Shown piece by piece: positions 44,919-55,515 of a stretch of DNA of 64,000 bases (within the stretch, counting starts at the first letter, position 1; every line of letters starts with the position of its first letter). A model generated the notes under the pieces. It saw only the letters and a list, made by a program, of their open reading frames with translations. It ran no database searches and was not told the origin of the DNA. The DNA is taken from assembly GCF_025698545.1 (NCBI RefSeq), contig NC_068577.1, positions 6,959,501 through 7,023,500 on the forward strand. Direction: 5' to 3'. The stretch comes from Gossypium raimondii (lineage: Eukaryota; Streptophyta; Magnoliopsida; Malvales; Malvaceae). A program made the translations under genes and the position numbers.

Positions 44919-47872
44919 CTAGTTGGCTCGACCTGTTTCATTCTTTGGAGCGAGTGGAGATCGATGATGCAATGGCTGCTGGCGGTGCCTACGAGTTGTT
45001 TGACGAGCAGTACGGTTTCGAGGCTCTTTTGGATTATCATTTATTGATTCAATCTGTTCTAAAGTTTCTACAACTTCTTTCATTGATGGACGGTACTTAG
45101 GTTCAGGTTCAAGACATTTTAAAGCGAGCTGGGCTATTCGAACTGCAGCTTTGGATGGATATTTGCCCTCCAACCGATTATCCATTATGCTTTTTAGTTT
45201 TCTTCTGTCGGATAAATACGGTTTTATCCATTCTGACAGATTATGTTGCCCGCTGGGTCGATTTGGATCAAGTGCTCGCAACCCTGTTAAAATTTCGACT
45301 AAAACAACACCAAAACCGTACACATCGCTCTTTACGTATAAATGTCCTGTTAAATCAAAAAGTATTCGAGTCATGAGAAGTGCAAAGTGGGTTTGCTCAA
45401 TTGTCTCGAAAATGCAATAATATTTAGCAATAAAAGGGCATCACTTATGCAAACATCCAAAGTTCAGAAATATTTCAGAGGATTACCGGTAGCAACATAT
45501 TCTGGAGCTGCATAACCATATGTGCCCATAACCCTTGTTGTTACATGCGATTGGCTAGCCGAAGGACCCAATTTGGCCAACCCAAAATCCGATAACTTGG
45601 CGGTATATGACTGCAATGTAACCAATAGCTGAACTACATTAAATTTATGTCTCTTTTGTATGCATTCAAGGAGAATGTCGTATAATTCATCAACTGTTTA
45701 GGCCTTTAACCCTCAAATGAATTCAACGAGTTGTTCGGAAAGTTACCCCATCAAGTAGTATATTTGAGGCTTTAAAATCTCTGTAAATTACTTTCTTATC
45801 CGATGAGTGCAAGAACGATAGGCCCTTTGCTGCTCCTATCGCAATTTTAATCCGTATGTTCCATTCAAGTGATTGAACACTAGAACCCCCTGGTTAACAA
45901 AGACCATGAAGAGTACGATGAACAAAATTAACTTGCCAGAAATACGAGATTGAAAGTGTGCATACATAGACTATATGCTCGCATGAGAAAATCAGAGATA
46001 TAAACAACTAATTTCCAAACTCTTACTTCCAAATAGATGGTTTTCCAAGCTACCCTTCTGCATAAACTCGTAAACAAGAAGAAGCTCTTTATCCTCCCAA
46101 CAGTACCCAAGTAGCCTTACAAGGTGAGGATGAGACAACCTTCCTAAGAAATTTACCTCCGACTGCACCAATAAGTGACGAAACAAAAGCTTTAACAACC
46201 ATGAATGTCCATACATTTTAAAATATTTAAAAAAAAATCAGTAAAACAAGCAGTAAACAATTCCCAAAATGCACATTTTGATATGTGAGCTATTAATTTA
46301 TATCGTAAAGAGAGATTTTGAAGTTCTATAACAAGGCAAAAGCACCAATTCAAAATGACAAGAAACAATCTTATGATGTTATACGAGATATGGCATTTGT
46401 AAAACTCTTGAGTTACAAATTTTGCAGGGTATGAAACTCGTTGTCCCGAGATGCAGACTGTAAGAAATACTTCCAGAATTAGCAATGTAAAGCATAATAA
46501 TACGGTTTAGTGTTGAAAAATTATTCACTTCTAATGAGCTTTGAACTCTAAAACTTCATTTTAACAGCAATAGTTAAAGAAGAAAAAGCAACAACTTCTC
46601 AAGAATTAAAGAAATTACCTGCCATTCCTCAAATCCTTGCAAGCTCTCAGAGTTGAGTTTCTTAACAGCAACGAGGGTTGCACTTCCACTCTTCCCTAGT
46701 GCCTTCTCATCGATCCAGCCTTTGAAGACTTGACCGAAACCTCCCTCACCGAGCACCATGTCAGGCCTAAAATTCTTAGTTGCAGTCTTCAGTTCTGCAA
46801 AACTGAAGATCCTTAGGTTTGGAGCGGACAATATCTGCCCATTGGGAAAAGCCTCGTCCCCACTCGAAGCTGAGAACCCGCTGTCCCTTGAGATGTTACT
46901 GCCCCTAGAAGTTGAATAAGATGCTGTGTTGCTGGCTGTCTGAGATATTACTATGGAAATCCACACAATGGAGAATATGCACAAATGTTTAGATAGTGAA
47001 TTTAGCCAACAAATTGAATAGTAATACTAAAAATACAGGAAACAATATACAAGTCAATGATCAAAATACAATAACAAAACACATCAACTGGATTTTTTGG
47101 GTTGACTGAACCACTGGTGTAGTGGCAAAGGATTTGTGTTCAAGTCCTCAGCTGACACCAATTCAGGGTTCAATTCTTGGACAACCCCTACCCCTATCCC
47201 TAATAAAAAAAAGTACGGAAAAACTGGGTTTTTGGAGCTGAATACAGAAAGAGTATGGATTGTATCAATGAATTTCAACACAGGGATATAGAGATCAAAA
47301 CACAAAATCTACCATATTCCAGAAATACAAAAGTCAATGATCCAAACACAACAACAAAACAGCGTCAAGAACTGGGTTTTGGGTGTTGACTACAAAAACA
47401 AAAAGGATCAAATCAATGAATTTCAACTAAATGAAGAAAAAAAATTGAACCCATTTAAGAAAATGAGGCAATCTAATTGCAAAAGTGAACAAAACTAAGA
47501 AACAATCTATGTATTGCAATCCGCACAATGGAAATGTAAATGTTTAGATTGTGAAATTTCAACACAGGGATATAGTGATCAAAACACAAAATCTACCATA
47601 TTCAAGAAATACACAAGTCAATGATCCAAATACAACAACAAAACAGCATCAAGAATTGGGTTTTTGGTGCTGAATACAAGAAAAATATGGATTTTATCAA
47701 TAAATTTCAGCTAAATAAAAACAATAACCTGAACCCACCTAAGAAAATAAGGCAATCTAATTGCAAAAGTGAGCAAAGCCAAGAAACAAAAGAAAAAGGT
47801 ACCAGAACTAAGATGACCAGTGGTGCTTGGTGTTGTTGGATTATCAGCTGAAGAACCCCAGCAAATTCCCAT
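44919..47872 (-). CDS. RLCK-VII cytoplasmic kinase (PIX13/PBL-like)
   Basis: Six exons on the minus strand: 47803-47872, 46619-46950, 46027-46162, 45747-45889, 45487-45610 and 44919-45346. They join in phase to 410 residues. The N-terminus [12 protein letters not shown] has Gly2 and Cys4, fitting N-myristoylation plus palmitoylation and plasma-membrane anchoring. The kinase domain (about 80-370) has the glycine loop [12 protein letters not shown] (about 91-102), VAVKKL (Lys about 120), [14 protein letters not shown] (catalytic Asp about 217, with the YRD form usual in this subfamily), [10 protein letters not shown] (Asp about 235), the activation segment [20 protein letters not shown] and [15 protein letters not shown]. 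The basic, Arg/Gln/His-rich tail has no known motif. RLCK-VII kinases relay signals from cell-surface receptor kinases in immunity and development. There is no extracellular or membrane domain. Intron 1 holds a tandem repeat and a SINE. Confidence 0.93.
46959..47790. repeat. About 284-bp tandem repeat in kinase intron 1
   Basis: Three copies. Copies 2 (from about 47279) and 3 (from about 47563) both open CACAGGGATATAG(A/T)GATC and share CACAAAATCTACCATATTC, AAGTCAATGATCCAAA, AACAACAAAACAGC and GCAATCTAATTGCAAAAGTG in order. Copy 1 (from about 46959) shares AATCC(A/G)CACAATGGA and AAGTCAATGATCAAAATACA but is interrupted by the SINE at 47100-47221. Confidence 0.8.
47100..47221 (+). mobile_element. 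tRNA-derived SINE in kinase intron 1
   Basis: About 122 bases. An A-box-like TGGTGTAGTGG (about 47115) and a B-box TGTTCAAGTCC (about 47138) are spaced as in a tRNA gene. A second box-like GGGTTCAATTC follows, then a CCCCTACCCC stretch and an A-rich tail. Flanking direct repeats AACTGGATTTTTTG (47086-47099) and AACTGGGTTTTTGG (47222-47235) differ at two positions. The other copies of the surrounding tandem repeat lack this insert, which confirms its limits. It lies antisense to the kinase gene. It is a different family from the SINE at 3205. Confidence 0.75.
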
Positions 47873-48427
47873 CTTCAAATATCTCTCTTTACCAAACAAA
47901 AGGGGAATATAAATATATTTCAACAAGGTGATGATAAAAGGGACCAAAAAAAAAATCAAAATTCTTGCTTTGAACAACAAATCCTTTTTTTTTCCTCTCA
48001 ATCCAACCACACAAAAAAAAGGGTTAATATTTTCCTTTTCTTTCCCCTCAGTTAACTTCAAATCTTGGTTTTTGTTTCCACAAATTGGATTTTTGTTATT
48101 CAATAAAATTCAGCAACTAAACTTTGACAATGAAAATAACTAAATAATGATAATAAAAAATATTATTGCCCAAAAGAAAATTTAAAGTGCATGTACTATG
48201 ATAAATTACTAAATAAAAAAATTTAAAATGAAAAGACTGAGTCTTTGGATGTTAGCAAACAACATTGTTAACTGAGCTTCTTCAAGGTAACGTTATCTTG
48301 GGTCAACTGCCGTGCTCTAGAAGAAGGTCAGTCAACAGGGAAAAAAATCTAAGGCTTAGTCCCTGTACTATTCTGAAATTAGATATTAATTCCTTTAATT
48401 TGACTTAATTTAGTCTCTATATTTTTA
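47873..48427. other. Kinase promoter region
   Basis: Upstream of the RLCK start codon. Several T-rich (plus-strand A-rich) tracts, for example 47946-47957 and 47985-47994. No clear TATA box was chosen. No gene. Confidence 0.35.
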
Positions 48428-49015
48428 TGGTGATATTTTGCTAGTAATCCCTATGCTATGCATAAGTTGCAAATTTAATTTTGGACAATTTTAGTTCCTA
48501 TACTTTTTTGGCATAATAACTTATGTGGCCCTTCAACTTTACAAAAAAGTCATTTTAGCCCTCATTTAATTTTTCACCTTTTTTAGACCTTAAATTTTTT
48601 TTATTATCAAATCACCTCAAAATGAATGGAAAAATTAACGTTTTTAAACTTTGTTGACTATGTATACACGTGGGTTTAGTTTTTTTTTCTCTCCAATTTA
48701 ATCATTTTAGCTCACATACTTTTCTAATATTGAAATTCTAGTTCAGTAAAATCAATTAACTAAAATAACGTGTGTGTTTTTAGCATTATGTGAAAATAGC
48801 AAGTTAATATTGCATTGCATGTGTGATAACATGTTTGTCGCATAAGATTTTTGAAATAACATAGTCTAACTTAATGGATTTAGCAACTATTGTTTGAGGC
48901 ATGAATAAAATTTCAAAATTGAAAATTATATAAATTAAAAATAACCAAATTAGAGTGCACATATTAAAATCCTCAATTTACGGATAATAAGGGGTCAGCA
49001 ACAAAATTTGACCTA
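48428..49015. mobile_element. MITE family B copy with a family A fragment inside
   Basis: Left arm TTGCTAGTAATCCCTATGCT / ATGCATAAGTTG and right arm CAAAATTTGACCTAC mark a family B element. Within it, about 48517-48700 reads GGCATAATAACTTATGTGGCCCTTC, the start of a family A element (compare 49499), without its other end. One MITE thus appears to have landed in another and then lost one arm. Confidence 0.5.
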
Positions 49016-49498
49016 CTTTTATAATATTATTAACAAGTCCAAATTAATAATACAATTAGATGTTGTCATTTAAGTAATGGCATAAAATCTTTTATTGTTA
49101 TTTGATCACACAGTTGGGACATATAAAGTCTCATAAACCATGTTCAACGTATTATAAATTTACAATATCATCCAAATGTGTAAGGTTATTTAAAAGAAAA
49201 AAATAACTTGTTACTTTAGCGATAGCTATTAACGGTGTTATTAATTTGAATACATTAATAATGTTTTATAATAGCAGGAGGATTAAATTATGTTAAATTA
49301 AAGTAGATTGGTGAAATCCTAAGTTTTAGTAAAGTAGAAGGACTAAAACCATAATGAAAAATTAGTTAAATTTATTAATACTAATCGATTTTCAAGAACT
49401 TCCATGGACTTCACGTTTATTTATTCTATTGGCTGCTGTTTCAATCTGCTTTGAAAAACACATCAACTGCAAAAATTATTTATTTATTTATACTAAGA

Positions 49499-49852
49499 GG
49501 AATAATCACTTATTTGGCCCTTCAATTTTATAAAAAAATTGTTTTAGTTATTCATTTTTTACCTTTCATAGTTCTTAAACTTGTGATGTTTGTTAGATTA
49601 CTCAAAATGGATGAAAAATTAAAATTTAGAAAATTCAAAAATATTAAAATTATAAAAATCTTTTTTAACAAGGCAAACACATGGATTTTTACATAGATGT
49701 CACATCAACAAAGTTAACGAACATTAACTTTTCCATCCATTTTGAAGTGACTTGATAAATATTTCAAGCTTAAAGACTAAAAAGATGAAAAATTAAATAA
49801 AGGACTAAAATAAGTTTTTGTAAAGTTGGAGGGCCAAATAAATCGTTATGCC
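49499..49852. mobile_element. Palindromic MITE (family A), about 354 bp
   Basis: Left GGAATAATCACTTATTTGGC / CCTTCAATTTTAT mirrors right GTAAAGTTGGAGGGCCAAAT / AAATCGTTATGCC. The centre is also self-complementary (TTAATTTTTCATCCATTTTG-type text in both orientations). The flanking 9 bases match poorly, so the insertion is old. Confidence 0.65.
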
Positions 49853-49857
49853 TTAAT

Positions 49858-50220
49858 AATATCGATTGCACAATAACTATTAAATTATGTTATTTTGAAA
49901 TATTATGTAATAAATATATTATTATGCATGTAATGTCATGTTAGCAAAAGTAAAGTCATTTAGCTCATGGATTTAACAATTTAGGGTTTAAATTAAAACT
50001 AAATTTGAAAAGTGTAAGAGCTAGAAATCATCAAATTGGTGAACAATGATTAAATCCACAGATTACGCATGGTACAAGACTAATAAAATTTGATCTAGTA
50101 TATTTAAACACTACAAAATTTAGAAAATACAATGACTAAAATTGATTAATTCTAAAAAAACAAAAGAACTAAATTTGAAAAAATTAAAATACAGGGATTA
50201 GTGGCAAAATTTGACCAAAC
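49858..50220. repeat. Right half of a family B MITE
   Basis: The text ATTAAATCCACAGATTACGC / ATGGTACAAGACTAATAAAATTT is the family B right arm. No left arm is present next to it. 50100-50220 adds further decayed copies. Confidence 0.45.
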
Positions 50221-51660
50221 TTTTTCATTGGCTCGTTCTATGAGGCAAAGCAATGTACTTGAATACAATTTTCAAGTTTAATTGCACCGGGAACCCCTAA
50301 AATGTGGGTTAAATTCTGAAAGATCCTAAACTTCAAAACCTTTTAATTTAATCTTCAAACTAAAGTATCATTTTAAGTAAGTCATTCAGTCATTATAACC
50401 ATCAGCTTCGGCAGTTCTTTTCAACATGCATTAATTATTAATTATTTTAAGTACATCTGGGAAGGTTTGTAGAATTAGATTCATGGTTTAGTGAGTCAAA
50501 TTATCAATTCTGATTTCATCAGTTGATTCGATTTGATTAAATAAATTATTTTAAATTTATAAAAATTTATTAGAAATAGAGAAAATGAAGTCAAACACTA
50601 ATTCAATCAGTTTTCTAGTCCAATCTATTCAGTTATAAGCAGTTCGTGGATCAATCAATCTAATCTCTCTCTTCAAATCCATACCCCTGCTAGTTTTTGG
50701 TCCAATCAACCAATTCAGTTTAAACAACATTAATATCTAGTTCAAGTTGACATTTAAAGTCAAAGTTGACATCTATATTCATGAAATCACTTTGATAAAA
50801 ATGACAATTTAGTTTGAGAAAATTAATGAAAATTTTTCGAAATTTAAAATTGTTACAACACAAAGGTTGGGGTTGTTTGTTACGGTAGATCGCATTATTG
50901 GAGTGCGAAAAGCTATTAAAATGAAGGTGGTTTTCACCGTAAATGAATAAAGAGTTATCGAGAATGGTGGTTTCAAAGGGTCTCATAAGCTTAAAGAGCT
51001 TATCGATAGAGATTTAATATGCTTTCCGGAGCTTATCTCTTATTGTGACGAAGAAGGGTTTTATAAAAAAGGAAGAGCTTTGATGTGGGTCTGAATAGAA
51101 TGATGCCATACTATATATAGAACGACTATAAAGGTGAATTATACTTCACTGATATCTAATGCAATGAATCTCAAAATTTTACGCGACTAAACTATATATC
51201 ACAAGATGCATTTCTTTTAAAATTATCTATATTAATACAAAGCTTTTAACTTAGTTGGAGTTAACTTTACACAAATTCAATTAGAAATAAAAATAAAATT
51301 ATTTTAATTAAAATGTAATATTATTATAAAAATATTTATGATTTTAAATAATTTATATGAAATCATTAAAACAAAACATGGAGATATGAACATTAGTTCT
51401 TTAAAGTATCAACAAAAAGCTTCAATCAATTCTTTATATTTTTTCATTATTTTTTCTTTCACTGATATTATGGGTATAAAAATAATTTTATAGGATATTT
51501 TAAATTTATATGTAATTTGATAAATTAATGTTGAAAAATTGAATAAAATACTAAAATGATTACATACTGGTGAGGTTATAAGGATAATTACAATTGTAAT
51601 AAATACAACTAATAATTATAAACAGAATGATTTATTATAATATACAAATTGATTAATAAT
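50221..51660. other. Gene-free stretch
   Basis: No supported gene. 50440-50700 has decayed repeat text (AGTTGATTCGATTTGATTAA) similar in style to 7240-7500 in the opposite orientation. Confidence 0.35.
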
Positions 51661-51663
51661 CAG

Positions 51664-51664
<1 letters not shown>

Positions 51665-51691
<27 letters not shown>
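51665..51691. repeat. (AT)n microsatellite
   Basis: Uninterrupted AT tract of about 26 bases directly left of the TIR element at 51693. Confidence 0.9.
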
Positions 51692-51692
<1 letters not shown>

Positions 51693-51697
<5 letters not shown>

Positions 51698-52224
51698 GGT
51701 GTCCATGAGTTAGGTTAGGCCCTAATAAAATTTTAGATCTAAATGATAAGTTTGAACTTGATTTGAAAAATGGGCTTAAATTTTTGCCCAAGTTTAACTC
51801 GGATAAAAATGTTAAAATTCAGGCCTAGCCTAACCCGACCATGTTAATTTATTTTATTTTATTTTTATATAATTTTTTAAAAATATAATAGATATATTAA
51901 AAAATTAAAATAAATGTTTTCCAACAAGTTAAATTTTTTTTTAAAAAAAAGTCTTTATATCAACACTAAGATGTGTGTAATTTAACAAGCAAATGTTTCC
52001 AAAAAGCAGTAAAATGAAATGACAGTAAGACAGTGGGAAAGCAGTAGCAAAATAGTGAGAAAACAACACGATTTCTTTTTGCAAATTCAAGCTCAGGCAA
52101 AAAAAAGAAAAACTTTGTCATTATTTAAGTCTATTTTTTAAACCTATATTTTTACTCAATCTCTCTTACTTTTTAGGTAGATCTTTAGACTGAGCCAGAT
52201 GACTTGGTCCATAATCACCACTAT
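51693..52224. mobile_element. Non-autonomous TIR element, about 532 bp
   Basis: Left end ATAGAGGTGTCCATGAG and, read in reverse, right end ATAGTGGTGATTATGGA are similar inverted termini. Inside, GGGCTTAAATTTTTGCCCAAG and GCCTAGCCTAACCCGACC sit at the left. At the right, ACCTATATTTTTACTCAATC and TAGACTGAGCCAGATGACTT are their decayed mirror. No coding capacity. Target duplication is unclear because the left flank is a microsatellite. Confidence 0.5.
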
Positions 52225-52717
52225 ATCTAAATCTGAATAGGATATCATACGGTGAAATTTAATATATGTAGAGAAAATTCATTGGAATATGAGATAATTA
52301 TAATTGGAATTAATTATTAAAATATACAAATGTCAAATTTCAACGTGGAGAAAAAAATTCCAAAGCTAGGTAGCATTAGTCACTTTCATTTTTACTTTTT
52401 GCATGGTTCAATTGAAATTGCTGACAAATGTGGCCCCTAAGGAAAAATACTGAAGTTTCGTTTTATTAATTTATTAATTATTTTCATAATATTTCAATTT
52501 ATCCATTGCTGATTCAATGGTCAACACAATACTTCACCTCTTTCGGCCTCGTATAAAGTCGTAGCAGTAAAAAAGTCAACATTCTATCAAATCTTTTGTT
52601 TTCTAATTACTAGGTCAATCAATCAGCCTTTTTTTTTCTTTTCTTTTTATAAAATAAAAGTATAAAAAGAAATCCCTAAATCCTTTTTGATTTATATTAT
52701 TATTATATTATTATCGA

Positions 52718-53153
52718 TAACGGTTTAACGGTAAGTTGATGTGACATGTTAAATTATTGTTTTAAATAAAAATATACAATTGATCTTATATTTTTTATTT
52801 TGAGTAAATTTTTATGTTCTTTTAACTTTTTTTCTTCTATATTTTCCATTCTTTTTGCTTCTCTTTCTATTTTCCTCCATTCTCTATCTCTTTTAATGTA
52901 AAAGAAAAAAATTAAATTGCTCAAAAGAAAAATAATATAGGGACTAATTGTATAATTTAACCTAAAATTTTCGTTTGAAATGATGATTTAACATACCACG
53001 TCAGCTTACCCTTATACTGTTAACAAAAATTAATGCTCAGTGACTAAAATGTTACAACACGATAATGTGAGTGGCTAAAACGTAACATTTCAAATATAAG
53101 TGACTAAAATATAGCCTGAGGAAACCAAAAGTGACTATTCTGATAGTTTACCC
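52718..53153. mobile_element. Truncated relative of the Pack-MULE, without captured gene
   Basis: The right end (ACTATTCTGATAGTTTACCC) and about 180 bases before it match the right terminal repeat of the element at 24393-25673. So does GGGACTAATTGTATAATTTA / ACCTAAAATTTTCGTTTGAA just inside. The left end begins at AACGGTTTAACGGTAAG, part-way through the left terminal repeat, so about 140 bases are missing. The interior is only some 200 bases and lacks the TRM-like exons. The flanks are ATT-repeat DNA. Confidence 0.75.
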
Positions 53154-53202
<49 letters not shown>

Positions 53203-53206
53203 GGGT
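53154..53206. repeat. (TTA)n microsatellite
   Basis: About 17 perfect TTA/ATT units directly after the truncated Mutator-type element. Highly likely to be length-polymorphic. Confidence 0.95.
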
Positions 53207-55290
53207 TTTGATCTTGTATTTGTATTAACTTTTGGTAAATGAAATGTAGATGTAATATAAGATTACTTATACATTATTGAGTATATTATATTATCGTATT
53301 TAATTTATTTGAAAATAAAATTTTATTATTGTTGTTAGAATATAAAATTATAAAGCGCATTTTATTAAACTATCATCATAATCTGTGCTTATTGCATTTT
53401 ATTGTACATATTTTTTGATAAATTATTTTATATATAAATTTTAAATAAATAAAATTAAATTGAGAAGAGGTATAAGCATCTAAAACTTATCTTTTATCAA
53501 AATGATGAGAAAAAAAAGAGAACAATTTTTTAAAATTAAAAGGTCAAATTTCATCAAAATGGTAAAATTTTTATAAAAATAATATTTTAAGTAGAATGGA
53601 ATAAATAAATTTAATATAATAAATTAAATATTAGTTCTACTCAACTTAGAATAAATATAAATGTATAGTTGAAGTGTTAATGAATAATATATTAAAGAAT
53701 GAAAGAATTTTGATTCATTAATTTTATTATCATTTCATGTGAGGTTAAGAAAATATATTAAAGCCATTAAAAATAAGAAAAATATTTAAAAAGTTACATT
53801 ATCAAGAAAATTTAATATTACATAAGAAATAAATGATTTTAAGACCTTTATATATTTCAAATTTTGATTGTTGTGAAATTATTGTCTCAAGGTAATGTTT
53901 GAAATTTGAACATAAAATTTTATGTCAAAATTTTATATTAATTTTTAAACCAAACGTACCTTTTATTTATAAATTAATTCTTCACGTATCATATACATTA
54001 ATAGTAACACAAATAAAAATAGAACAAGAAAAGTCAAAATACCATTTTGTCTCTTTACTATTATATTTGGAAATTCAGTCACTACATTTTAATTTTCTCA
54101 TTGTATTACTTTTATACTTTAATTTAAACCATTAAAACCATTATGAAATATAGTTATCAAATTATTTATTTTTCATTAAATTGTCATTAAAAAATCTTAT
54201 TTTATACAGCATTTTAAAAAAAAATCTAACTCAACTCATGATTTGTCCTTCTTCATAAAAAATCAACCAAGTAATAAATTTGTTAACATTTATAGTGATT
54301 TGGAATAAGGCAAAATACCAACAGCATCCTAAATTAAAGTACAGAAAAGCCAAATCCCTACCAAATGCGTGATAACAAATTTGATGCTTGTTAAGTAAAG
54401 TTAAGTAAACTAGATAAAAAAAAAAAAGTGTGGGAAAAGTTTTTCTCCTCATTTAAATGTCCTATCTGGCTTGACTCTAAATTTAATCAACACTCAATGT
54501 GACTACTAGATATGGGAGGATCTAAGAAAGAAAGAAAAATTAAATCCCTAAATCGTATATGCCATAAGAAAGAAAACCATAGTTTGACCAAAAAGGGAAG
54601 CATCATTCAACTTCTTAAGCATTCCTCATGTCATGCAAACTTCTTAAGGTGCCTATGCTACCGCTTCATCTAGCTAGAACAAGGGATACCCTCTTTACTC
54701 ACAAATGTTATATAAGGGCATGAGTTCGAATTACACCAATAACAAATGTTAATATTTCCTTGGTGGATTAGGCGCTCCTTTCTGTAAACCCTTTATAACT
54801 CTCGGGGGAAGTAGGAAACAAAACCTAGGGATACAACCGAACATGGACACACCTCAGGCGCAACATCAAACCTGTTGAGGGGCTCCATCCGCTCTCTACG
54901 GACGACACTTTGCGGACTTTTCTCCAAGAAATTAAAATCCCTCAACATTTATCATTATTCAGTGAAGTACTCTCACACCATAGCTAACATATGTGGCTTT
55001 CATCATCAGAACACAATCTAAAACTTAAGAATCGCTGCAAAATCACTATGCAGATTTACAAATATAAAGGACAGGGAAGTGATTCAAAGGCATAGTAATC
55101 CTTGGAATGACACATAGAAGAAAGAAAAAAGAAAATTATTGTAATATCATACAAAAATTGCTGAATGGAGAACATATGGGGAAACATTTTACTATCACCA
55201 ATCTATCAACAATTCAAACATGAGTTGAGGTAAAATATCAAAGGCCTCCTCAACTTTATGATTGATGAAGTAGTTTCTTACCTAATAAAT
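53207..55290. other. Gene-free stretch
   Basis: No supported gene. The block 54650-54850 is less AT-rich and contains GAGTTCGAATTACACC, reminiscent of a B box, but no partner A box at the right distance. Confidence 0.35.
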
Positions 55291-55420
55291 ATTATTGGAT
55301 TTTATGAATACGGTTCGAACGAGGAACAGTTTTGTATGTCTTCGTGGATAAGATCTCCGTTAGAGAAAACCAAGTCCCTGGAACTGCAAGAACAAGGGGA
55401 GAGGTCATAATTTCATCATC
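55290..55420 (-). pseudogene. Tandem remnant of the AVT3 3' end
   Basis: 55341-55420 closely repeats 55520-55600: both carry GTTAGAGAAAACCAAGTCCC / TTAGAGAAAACCAAGTCCCT and TGCAAGAACAA. On the minus strand it reads PGTWFSLTEILSTK, against SGTWFSLMEILSAKE at the end of the intact gene. The sequence beyond the stop is also similar (GAATACGGTTCGAACGAG against CAATACGATTAAAACGAG). The unit is about 160 bases and covers the last codons and the 3' flank. It is not needed by the intact gene. Confidence 0.75.
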
Positions 55421-55515
55421 CAGAACTTAGAGACCTAAAGAAAATGATGGGATTTTTACCAATACGATTAAAACGAGTAGTATGGAGACTTCACCTTCAC
55501 TACGATATTGTACAT

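Noticed and set aside
47711..48103. 130-codon minus-strand frame spanning the kinase start
   Set aside because: Only the part [12 protein letters not shown]...HLSS is real exon 1. The upstream portion is leader and the downstream portion is intron.
54650..54850. Possible third SINE with GAGTTCGAATTACACC
   Set aside because: No A box at a proper distance, no A tail and no target-site duplication found.
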